Assembly (NCBI GenBank): GCA_030728545.1 | Contig: JANQZQ010000049.1 | Span: 1-6,268, forward strand | Origin: Ilumatobacteraceae bacterium | GTDB taxonomy: Bacteria; Actinomycetota; Acidimicrobiia; Acidimicrobiales; Ilumatobacteraceae | Length of the DNA: 6,268 nucleotides | Direction: 5' to 3' | Translations under genes and position numbers: made by a program | Shown: positions 1 to 6,268 of the stretch, in pieces | Layout of the letters: each line of letters begins with the position of its first letter | How positions within the stretch are numbered: position 1 is the stretch's first letter | The notes under the pieces: model-generated | Told to the model about the DNA's origin: nothing | Database searches by the model: none | What the model saw: the letters and a program-made list of their open reading frames with translations, nothing else

Positions 1-198
1 GAGTTCAGATGCACCATCAACGTCGTCGACTCGGCCACCTGGAAACACGTACATTCCGCTGGCGAATGCCGCTGTGGTGGTGCGCTGCATCATGAACACC
101 TCCATGTCGTGCTCGCTATCGCGCAAGAGCATGACCGTCGACGCAGGTCGCAGTGGCACAGTGCTCAGGTCAAGCGGTTGCTGCGAGTGGCTAGACAT
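1..198 (-). CDS. NUDIX hydrolase, N-terminal 66 codons (partial)
   Basis: This is the N-terminal part of a protein that runs off the left edge of the window. The reading frame starts at an ATG (bases 198-196) and stays open to base 1. An in-frame TAG lies 12 bases upstream (210-208) with no other start between, so the start is well fixed. Residues 18-55 read as an N-terminal NUDIX strand region: 'RPASTVMLLRD', then 'EVFMMQRT', then 'ASGMYVFPGGRVDD'. The 'VFPGG' turn normally leads into the Nudix box (GX5EX7REUXEEXGU), which lies beyond the edge, so the catalytic residues cannot be checked. NUDIX enzymes hydrolyse nucleoside diphosphates linked to another group, and the substrate here is unknown. 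The gene follows nfeD on the same strand after 32 bp and could be co-transcribed. No strong ribosome binding site is visible. Confidence 0.8.
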   Translation of the reverse strand, partial: MSSHSQQPLDLSTVPLRPASTVMLLRDSEHDMEVFMMQRTTTAAFASGMYVFPGGRVDDVDGASEL

Positions 199-230
199 GT
201 GCTGCGCCTACGCCGTCAGGGTAAACCGGG

Positions 231-1547
231 TTACCGGGGCTTGCGCATTTCGCGATAGTCGCGAGCAGCACCTTCAAGTGGTTCGACATCCAGCGTGACT
301 CCGTCAATGGCTGCCACCCGCACGGGTTGGCCGTTGTTGATCGGTGTTGCACGATTGGTGCGGGCCCGCCAACGTGCACCTTGCACCGTCACTTCGCCTT
401 CGGGGGAGATATCGGTAGTGGCCATTCCTTCCAAACCGATTAACCATTCGCGTCCAATCGTTGGGGTCGCAAACCGAGTGCGCACCATGGACGGCATTCC
501 AACGATGAAGGCCAATGCCATCGAGGCGATACCTGCCACCAGAGTGAGCCACGAAATGCGCAGCGCATCTTCTTGTACTACGCCATACAGCGTGAATGAT
601 GCGATTACGAATAGCACCATACCGATGGCGGTCCATACGCGCGGAATACCCACTTGTACGTCGATGGCCAACGCAATGATGGCCAAGATCAGCAACGCCA
701 ATGCGACCGGACGCACGGGGAGTTCGGCCAGACCAAAACTTCCGAGCAGCGTGGAAACCGCACCGACAAAGCCCGCGATGCCGATTCCGGCAGTGAAAAA
801 CTCAAACACCAACAACGCCAGACCAAACGCAAAGAGCAAGTAGGCCAAGGCTGCGCTGGCTGAGGTGTGCATGAGTTGTTCGAGGGTGCCAAGTTTGAAG
901 AATCGTGTCGTGGCAGCTTCTCGCACGATTGCGCCGTCATCCCCCACCACTTCAGCAACGGTGTCCAGCACTTTGCCCTTCACAGTTAGCCCATCAAGGG
1001 CAAACAACATGTTGCGCAACACCGGCACACCTTCATCAGAAATTTCAAGTCGCAGCACACCCTGCTTGCGGGCCTGTGCAGTGTCCAAGGTGCCGCTACG
1101 CAACAGGGTTGTTGCTTCACCGAGTGACAACGGCACATCGTCGAGCAAAAATGGCAAACCTGTTTTACCCACGCTGGCGTTCGGCGCCATCGCAGAAACA
1201 TCGGCAACAGCAAGCAGCCACGTTGACCAACCGTGGGCTTGCGCCCCGCTCGGGCCAACCCACACACCGATCGGAATCGACGAGTTACGAATGGCCAGCA
1301 GCACCTCTTGCATACGGGTTTCGTCAATAACTGCGCCACGCGAGTTCACCTGCAACACCAGGGCCTGTGCTCCGTTGGTCGACGATCGCTCCACTGCGCG
1401 TTCAATTCCGCTGGCAACGACGCCGTCAATTAATCCCGTGACTTCAAAGACATCCACCTTGGCCAGTGCATCGGCATCGACCGAAGCCTGTGGCGCGGTG
1501 CCTGCCCCAAAGAACACGGCGAGGCTCAGAGCAAGTGCGGCGAACAT
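231..1547 (-). CDS. NfeD-family membrane protein with ClpP-like N-terminal domain
   Basis: A 438-residue long-form NfeD protein. Residues 1-22 form a hydrophobic signal or anchor segment. Residues about 30-205 resemble the ClpP/S49-type domain of long NfeD proteins, including the 'SAMAPNASVG' strand (118-127). Four or five membrane segments follow (about 232-253, 255-276, 279-297, 304-325, 330-352). A soluble OB-fold NfeD domain closes the protein (about 364-425, 'GREWLIGLEGMA' and 'GARWRART'). Long NfeD proteins such as Pyrococcus PH1510 are membrane serine proteases that work with stomatin/SPFH proteins. Here the family 'DTPGG' motif is 'NSRGA' (68-72), the 'ASAG' serine position is Gly106, and the helix carrying the catalytic Lys seems missing, so proteolytic activity is doubtful. 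The ATG at 1547 is the only ATG/GTG/TTG start after the upstream in-frame TAG at 1607-1605. No SPFH partner lies in the window. The family call is secure; the loss of activity is inferred by eye. Confidence 0.88.
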   Translation of the reverse strand: MFAALALSLAVFFGAGTAPQASVDADALAKVDVFEVTGLIDGVVASGIERAVERSSTNGAQALVLQVNSRGAVIDETRMQEVLLAIRNSSIPIGVWVGPSGAQAHGWSTWLLAVADVSAMAPNASVGKTGLPFLLDDVPLSLGEATTLLRSGTLDTAQARKQGVLRLEISDEGVPVLRNMLFALDGLTVKGKVLDTVAEVVGDDGAIVREAATTRFFKLGTLEQLMHTSASAALAYLLFAFGLALLVFEFFTAGIGIAGFVGAVSTLLGSFGLAELPVRPVALALLILAIIALAIDVQVGIPRVWTAIGMVLFVIASFTLYGVVQEDALRISWLTLVAGIASMALAFIVGMPSMVRTRFATPTIGREWLIGLEGMATTDISPEGEVTVQGARWRARTNRATPINNGQPVRVAAIDGVTLDVEPLEGAARDYREMRKPR

Positions 1548-1556
1548 GACACGACA

Positions 1557-1562
1557 ACGGTA
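1557..1562 (-). promoter_or_regulatory. Candidate -10 element for nfeD
   Basis: On the minus strand this reads TACCGT, which matches the actinobacterial TANNNT -10 pattern. It ends 9 nt before the nfeD ATG, so the transcript would start at or within a few bases of the start codon. No convincing -35 is visible. The same spacing is found at lysC and at the cyclophilin gene. This is pattern matching only. Confidence 0.33.
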
Positions 1563-1576
1563 GCCACGCCAAGAGA

Positions 1577-1582
1577 TAACCT
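1577..1582 (+). promoter_or_regulatory. Candidate -10 element for the receiver-domain gene
   Basis: This reads TAACCT, matching TANNNT, and ends 6 nt before the GTG start at 1589. That distance would put transcription initiation at the start codon itself and give a leaderless mRNA. No Shine-Dalgarno sequence is present, which fits. It lies 14 bp from the divergent nfeD -10 candidate, so the two promoters would share the 41-bp intergenic region. Confidence 0.35.
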
Positions 1583-1588
1583 TGCCTC

Positions 1589-1996
1589 GTGCATGTTCTG
1601 GTGGCTACCGACGCTCAACACATGCTCGACGACATCATTGCAGCGCTTGGGACTCCGGAAACTTCGTTCACGGTGTGTCGTGACGGCCGCGATGTGACAC
1701 TTGCCGTTACCCAACGCACGCCCGATGTGGCGGTGCTCGACCTCCAGGTGGGTTCGATGGGCGCCATGGCCGTAACCATGAATCTGCGACTCGACGAAAG
1801 CGGTGGTCGCTTGCCACACATCCCCGTGGTGATGTTGCTCGACCGTATCGCTGACGTGCATCTCGCACGCCGCAGCGGTGCCGAGGGCTGGTTGGTCAAG
1901 CCAATTGACTCGCTGCGTTTGCGACGAGCAGTCAAAGAAGTATGCAGCGGCGGAGTGTGGCACGAATCCGTGCCACCCGCAATGCAACATTCGTAG
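1589..1996 (+). CDS. Single-domain response-regulator receiver protein
   Basis: A 135-residue protein that is essentially one CheY-like receiver (REC) domain with no output domain. It begins 'MHVLVATDAQ' (first strand, one acidic residue Asp8 of the usual pair). Asp51 in 'PDVAVLDLQVGSMG' is the expected phosphoacceptor, and Lys104 in 'GAEGWLVKPID' is the conserved lysine. The usual Thr/Ser after the fourth strand is replaced: 'IPVVMLLDR' has Leu84 there. Such proteins normally receive phosphate from a histidine kinase and act through protein-protein contacts; no kinase is in the window. The GTG start is fixed because an in-frame TAA (1577-1579) lies just upstream with no start between. There is no ribosome binding site, and a -10-like TAACCT just upstream suggests a leaderless transcript. 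The gene is divergent from nfeD and followed by tRNA-Pro. It may signal conventionally or be a partly degenerate pseudo-receiver. Confidence 0.78.
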   Translation: MHVLVATDAQHMLDDIIAALGTPETSFTVCRDGRDVTLAVTQRTPDVAVLDLQVGSMGAMAVTMNLRLDESGGRLPHIPVVMLLDRIADVHLARRSGAEGWLVKPIDSLRLRRAVKEVCSGGVWHESVPPAMQHS

Positions 1997-2046
1997 CGCT
2001 ACGCCGGGTCGCCCTGCGCGCGCGACCCACAATTGAACCCCACCGT

Positions 2047-2052
2047 TAGGCT
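2047..2052 (+). promoter_or_regulatory. Candidate -10 element for tRNA-Pro
   Basis: TAGGCT matches TANNNT and ends 13 nt before the first base of tRNA-Pro, which would give a short 5' leader for RNase P to remove. A TTGAAC at 2033-2038 looks like a -35 but is only 8 nt away, far too close to pair with this box. No properly spaced -35 was found, so the call is weak. Confidence 0.25.
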
Positions 2053-2065
2053 TTCACTCGCAATA

Positions 2066-2143
2066 CGGGGATTAGCGCAGCTTGGCTAGCGCGCCACGTT
2101 CGGGACGTGGAGGTCGGGAGTTCAAATCTCCCATCCCCGACCA
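2066..2143 (+). tRNA. tRNA-Pro (anticodon CGG), CCA encoded
   Basis: A full cloverleaf can be folded by eye. The acceptor stem CGGGGAT (2066-2072) pairs with ATCCCCG (2133-2139). The D stem GCGC (2075-2078) pairs with GCGC (2089-2092). The anticodon stem CCACG (2094-2098) pairs with CGTGG (2106-2110) around the loop TTCGGGA, giving anticodon CGG at 2101-2103. The T stem GGGAG (2116-2120) pairs with CTCCC (2128-2132) around TTCAAAT. The variable loop is 5 nt (2111-2115). The discriminator is A2140, and CCA is encoded at 2141-2143. The C1-G72 first pair is typical of bacterial tRNA-Pro. It reads the proline codon CCG, common in high-GC genomes. It is intact and ends 16 bp from the convergent asd stop codon. 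Confidence 0.97.
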
Positions 2144-2146
2144 AAT

Positions 2147-2159
2147 GCGCGCATCGCGC
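2147..2159. terminator. Small GC hairpin between tRNA-Pro and asd (possible bidirectional terminator)
   Basis: GCGCG (2147-2151) can pair with CGCGC (2155-2159) around the 3-nt loop CAT. It fills nearly all of the 16-bp space between the 3' end of tRNA-Pro and the convergent asd stop codon. The position suits a terminator serving both directions, but the stem is only 5 bp and neither side has a T tract, so a canonical intrinsic terminator is not shown. Confidence 0.25.
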
Positions 2160-4074
<1,915 letters not shown>

Positions 4075-4077
4075 CGA

Positions 4078-4590
4078 CTACTTACGTTCAGGCAAAGGCG
4101 CCGCATAATCGTCGCCACTATCCAGGCCAAATGCCGTGTGCAATGCCTGCACTGCCGTCTGCATCATCGCTGCGCGAACCACGACAGAAACCCGAATCGT
4201 CGACGTGGAAATCATTTCAATGTTGACCCCGTTGTCGGCCAACACGCGAAACATCTTGGCTGCCACACCCGGGCTCGTTTTCATTCCTGCACCCACGAGT
4301 GACACCTTGGCGATGCCGTCATCATGTGTGACCGCACCGGCGTTCAATTGTTTAGCCACGCGCGACATCACTGGCTCGGCAGTCGCCACATCTGCTTTCG
4401 GCACCGTAAACGAAATATCGGTGGTGCCGGCTGTCGAAGTGTTCTGCACGATCATGTCGACGTTGACGTTTGCTTTTGCGAGCGCCTCAAAAATGTCTGC
4501 CGACACACCCGGTCGATCAGGCACACCAAGGATGGTGATCTTTGACTCGCTGGCGTCTTGAACGACTCCCGAGATGACTGGCTCTTCCAT
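4078..4590 (-). CDS. Probable aspartokinase beta subunit from internal in-frame start
   Basis: Met251 of LysC (ATG at 4590-4588) is preceded by a strong Shine-Dalgarno, AAAGGA on the minus strand (4604-4599), with an 8-nt spacer. Initiation there would give a 170-residue protein beginning '[12 protein letters not shown]' and holding only the two ACT regulatory domains. Corynebacterium glutamicum and Bacillus subtilis lysC are known to encode exactly this arrangement: a full-length alpha chain and an in-frame beta chain that join as alpha2beta2. The C. glutamicum beta chain starts near residue 250 and is about 172 aa. This is the only strong Shine-Dalgarno I found before any start in the window. 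A second in-frame ATG (Met248, 4599-4597) overlaps the Shine-Dalgarno and is a poorer candidate. Separate expression here is inferred. Confidence 0.7.
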   Translation of the reverse strand: MEEPVISGVVQDASESKITILGVPDRPGVSADIFEALAKANVNVDMIVQNTSTAGTTDISFTVPKADVATAEPVMSRVAKQLNAGAVTHDDGIAKVSLVGAGMKTSPGVAAKMFRVLADNGVNIEMISTSTIRVSVVVRAAMMQTAVQALHTAFGLDSGDDYAAPLPERK

Positions 4591-5340
4591 ATTCTTCATC
4601 CTTTCGTGATGGCGACCGACAACCCACGTTCCTTCTTCCCACGTGAAACTTGATCGCACATGAATTGGCACATCGTGATTGCGAGCAAATTCGACTGAGC
4701 GCAGCGCGAGCACCTTGCTACCCGCGCCTGCCATCTCCAGCATCTCATCAAACTGCAATACAGCCACTTTGCGGGCCTGGCGCACGACGCGCGGGTCGGC
4801 GGTGAACACACCCGTGACATCGGTGTAAATCTCGCATGAGTCGGCTTGCAGCGCAGCGGCCAGAGCTACGGCTGTGGTATCGCTGCCGCCACGGCCAAGT
4901 GTGGTGATTTCTTTGGCCGTGCTAATGCCTTGAAAGCCGGCAACCACCGCAACTTTCTTGTCGTTGATTGCCGCTCGGACTCGATCGCCCTTAACTTCAA
5001 GAATCTTTGCCTTGGTGTGCACCGTGTCGGTGATGATGCCCACCTGCGAGCCAGTGAAGCTCACTGCCTCTACACCTGCATCATGCAGAGCCATGCATAA
5101 CAGCGCCATGCTGATGCGCTCACCCGTGGTGAGCAACATGTCCATTTCTCGGCTGGGCGGGTTGGCTGACACCTGATGGGCCAGTTGCATCAAGTTGTCG
5201 GTGGCTTTGCCCATCGCCGAAACCACCACCACGAGGTCATGCCCTGCTGCACGAGTGGCAGCAATGTGGCGCGCCACATTGCGCATGCGCTCGGGGTCGG
5301 CCACCGAGGTTCCCCCGTACTTTTGCACGATGAGGGCCAT
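4078..5340 (-). CDS. lysC: Aspartokinase (alpha subunit, full-length)
   Basis: A 420-residue kinase that phosphorylates aspartate with ATP, the first step to lysine, threonine, methionine and diaminopimelate. The catalytic amino-acid-kinase domain spans about 1-230: 'KYGGTS' (7-12), 'TTGERIS' (71-77), '[11 protein letters not shown]' (147-157) and '[11 protein letters not shown]' (173-183). Two ACT regulatory domains follow (about 267-340 and 346-408), with '[10 protein letters not shown]' (275-284) and '[16 protein letters not shown]' (349-364), the segments that form the feedback-inhibitor site in this family. Length and architecture match Corynebacterium LysC (421 aa), which is inhibited by lysine plus threonine; the same control is likely but inferred. 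An internal start at Met251 probably makes a separate beta subunit (listed separately). The ATG at 5340 has no Shine-Dalgarno but follows a -10-like TAGCGT by 9 nt. lysC heads an operon with the methyltransferase and asd, divergent from the cyclophilin gene. Confidence 0.97.
   Translation of the reverse strand: MALIVQKYGGTSVADPERMRNVARHIAATRAAGHDLVVVVSAMGKATDNLMQLAHQVSANPPSREMDMLLTTGERISMALLCMALHDAGVEAVSFTGSQVGIITDTVHTKAKILEVKGDRVRAAINDKKVAVVAGFQGISTAKEITTLGRGGSDTTAVALAAALQADSCEIYTDVTGVFTADPRVVRQARKVAVLQFDEMLEMAGAGSKVLALRSVEFARNHDVPIHVRSSFTWEEGTWVVGRHHERMKNMEEPVISGVVQDASESKITILGVPDRPGVSADIFEALAKANVNVDMIVQNTSTAGTTDISFTVPKADVATAEPVMSRVAKQLNAGAVTHDDGIAKVSLVGAGMKTSPGVAAKMFRVLADNGVNIEMISTSTIRVSVVVRAAMMQTAVQALHTAFGLDSGDDYAAPLPERK
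4599..4604 (-). promoter_or_regulatory. Internal Shine-Dalgarno for the LysC beta subunit
   Basis: AAAGGA on the minus strand lies inside the lysC reading frame, 8 nt before the in-frame ATG at 4590. Its strength and spacing are near ideal, while lysC itself and the neighbouring genes have no recognisable ribosome binding site. It sits at the junction between the kinase and ACT domains, where the beta subunit starts in related bacteria. Confidence 0.65.
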
Positions 5341-5349
5341 GACGAAGCA

Positions 5350-5355
5350 ACGCTA
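5350..5355 (-). promoter_or_regulatory. Candidate -10 element for the lysC operon
   Basis: On the minus strand this reads TAGCGT, matching TANNNT, and ends 9 nt before the lysC ATG, so the mRNA would start at or within a few bases of it. There is no room for a leader peptide or lysine riboswitch in the 54-bp divergent intergenic region, so control of this operon is more likely through enzyme feedback. No convincing -35 is seen. Confidence 0.35.
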
Positions 5356-5379
5356 TCCGCGAACGATTACCTCAGTAGG

Positions 5380-5385
5380 TAGCAT
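5380..5385 (+). promoter_or_regulatory. Candidate -10 element for the cyclophilin gene
   Basis: TAGCAT matches TANNNT and ends 9 nt before the GTG at 5395, the same spacing as at lysC and nfeD. It ends only 3 nt before the alternative GTG at 5389, too close for that codon to lie in the transcript. It therefore also helps choose between the two possible starts. Confidence 0.35.
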
Positions 5386-5394
5386 TTCGTGCTC

Positions 5395-6234
5395 GTGGGT
5401 ACAAACAAGCGTGAACGCCAAAAACGAAACCGTGATAGTCGTCGTGACCAGGTGACCCGTCGGGCACAGCAGGGCAAACTGCGCAAGCGTGGTATGCAGA
5501 TTGCAGTCGTAGTGCTCATTGTGGTGGCTCTGGTTGGTTTCGTGTTCGCCACCGGCAACAACTCCGACGACACCGCTATTACTGAAACCGGGCTCGACAC
5601 CACCGAGGTTTTGGACGATGTAACCACTGACGAAGCTGCCCCCGAGAACGCAGCCTTTGAGTTCGGCACGAGTGAGTGCCCGCCGTCAGACGGCAGCGCC
5701 GATCAGCGTCGCGAGTTTGCCGACGCCCACCAGCTGTGCATCGACCCCACTAAGTCGTATACAGCCAATTTTGACACCAACCAAGGTTCGTTCACGGTGC
5801 AGTTGCTGCCTGATCAGGCCCCTGGAACCGTCAACAACTTTGTGTCGTTGGCACGCTGGAAATATTTTGATGGCACCAAGTGCCACAGGGTCATTGAGGA
5901 CTTCGTCGTGCAATGTGGTGACCCCACAGCGACTGGCACCGGTGGCCCTGGCTATTCGTTTGCTGACGAATTGCCCGGTGATGGCGAATACACGATTGGT
6001 TCGCTGGCCATGGCCAACTCTGGGCCCAACACCAACGGCAGTCAGTTCTTCATCATCACCGGCGACAACGGCGCATCACTGCCACCGAGCTACAGCTTGT
6101 TCGGCCAAGTCACTGCCGGGCTCGACACTGCAGTCGCAGCAATGGCAGCACTGTTCAACCCTGATCCGGCCGCCAACGGGGTTCCACCCGCGGCGGACAT
6201 CATTCTGAACAGTGTGACAATCAGCGAGGCGTAA
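5395..6234 (+). CDS. Membrane-anchored cyclophilin-type peptidyl-prolyl cis-trans isomerase
   Basis: A 279-residue protein (281 if the GTG at 5389 is used). I prefer GTG 5395: it gives 'MGTNKRERQKRNRD' and follows a -10-like TAGCAT by 9 nt. Residues 1-34 are strongly basic and cytoplasmic, 36-53 form one membrane helix, and an acidic Thr-rich linker follows. The cyclophilin domain fills about 122-279, outside the membrane. Isomerase motifs are 'CHRVIEDFVVQCGDP' (163-177), with Arg165, Phe170 and Gln173 at the usual catalytic positions, and 'NTNGSQFFI' (212-220). Cys163 and Cys174 replace the usual Phe and Gly, and Cys95 and Cys115 lie before the domain, so disulfides are plausible in the exported domain. 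Related actinobacterial PpiB proteins have this layout. It likely helps exported proteins fold. Transcription is divergent from lysC with no functional link evident. Confidence 0.9.
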   Translation: MGTNKRERQKRNRDSRRDQVTRRAQQGKLRKRGMQIAVVVLIVVALVGFVFATGNNSDDTAITETGLDTTEVLDDVTTDEAAPENAAFEFGTSECPPSDGSADQRREFADAHQLCIDPTKSYTANFDTNQGSFTVQLLPDQAPGTVNNFVSLARWKYFDGTKCHRVIEDFVVQCGDPTATGTGGPGYSFADELPGDGEYTIGSLAMANSGPNTNGSQFFIITGDNGASLPPSYSLFGQVTAGLDTAVAAMAALFNPDPAANGVPPAADIILNSVTISEA

Positions 6235-6268
6235 GCACGCTGCGCGCAAGTGCTGCGATGGTTTCATC
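6221..6268 (-). CDS. Possible C-terminus of an unidentified minus-strand gene (partial)
   Basis: On the minus strand a frame open from the right edge reads 'DETIAALARSVLTPR' and ends in TGA (6223-6221). It would overlap the convergent cyclophilin stop by 14 bp. The amphipathic, Ala-rich tail looks like a plausible protein end, but 15 codons are too few to identify a family or to exclude chance. If it is not real, bases 6235-6268 are simply the start of the next intergenic region. Confidence 0.25.
   Translation of the reverse strand, partial: DETIAALARSVLTPR

Noticed and set aside
295..843. Open frame of 182 codons on the plus strand opposite the 3' half of nfeD
   Set aside because: Antisense to the NfeD membrane and OB-fold region, with a composition typical of a shadow frame and no domain signal.
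865..1563. Long open frame (232 codons) on the plus strand opposite nfeD
   Set aside because: It is fully antisense to a well-supported NfeD gene, and its translation is a Ser/Thr/Pro-rich low-complexity string with no recognisable domain, as expected from a shadow frame in GC-rich coding DNA.
1526..2032. Open frame of 168 codons on the minus strand opposite the receiver gene
   Set aside because: His- and Cys-rich composition with no domain; the plus-strand receiver protein explains the region.
2033..2038. TTGAAC resembling a -35 box upstream of tRNA-Pro
   Set aside because: Only 8 nt separate it from the TAGGCT -10 candidate, too short for a standard promoter.
5341..5394. Possible lysine riboswitch or attenuator upstream of lysC
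   Set aside because: The divergent intergenic region is only 54 bp and the candidate promoter sits almost at the start codon, leaving no room for a structured leader.
6235..6253. Possible terminator hairpin after the cyclophilin gene (GCAC pairing with GTGC)
   Set aside because: The stem is only 4 bp with an 11-nt loop and no T tract follows.

Overview
The window looks like chromosomal DNA of a high-GC actinobacterium. Support for this comes from the family signatures: a 420-residue aspartokinase of the Corynebacterium alpha/beta type, a membrane-anchored cyclophilin with paired cysteines, frequent GTG starts, and starts that lack Shine-Dalgarno sequences but sit just behind TANNNT-like -10 elements. 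A member of Acidimicrobiia is my best guess, made from gene style only and not proven.

Layout, left to right. (1) Minus strand: the first 66 codons of a NUDIX hydrolase run off the left edge. Upstream of it, also on the minus strand, is a long-form NfeD membrane protein with a ClpP-like N-terminal domain. (2) Plus strand, divergent from nfeD across 41 bp: an orphan single-domain response-regulator receiver protein, then a complete tRNA-Pro(CGG) gene with encoded CCA. (3) Minus strand, convergent with the tRNA: a tightly packed cluster transcribed lysC, then a class I SAM-dependent methyltransferase, then asd, with gaps of 3 and 4 bp. LysC and Asd catalyse the first two steps from aspartate towards lysine, threonine, methionine and diaminopimelate. 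The methyltransferase between them is not part of that pathway. (4) Plus strand, divergent from lysC: a membrane-anchored cyclophilin-type peptidyl-prolyl isomerase. (5) At the right edge there may be the C-terminus of a further minus-strand gene overlapping the cyclophilin stop.

The DNA is almost fully coding. No gap exceeds 70 bp, and I saw no mobile element, CRISPR array or large repeat. The most interesting points are these: an apparent internal start for an aspartokinase beta subunit, carrying the only strong Shine-Dalgarno I found in the window; a methyltransferase inserted in the lysC-asd operon; an NfeD whose serine-protease dyad appears lost; and a shared '-10 box, 9 nt, start codon' arrangement at three genes that suggests leaderless or nearly leaderless mRNAs. 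I found no clear evidence of a wholly new multi-gene system. Most of the window is housekeeping.
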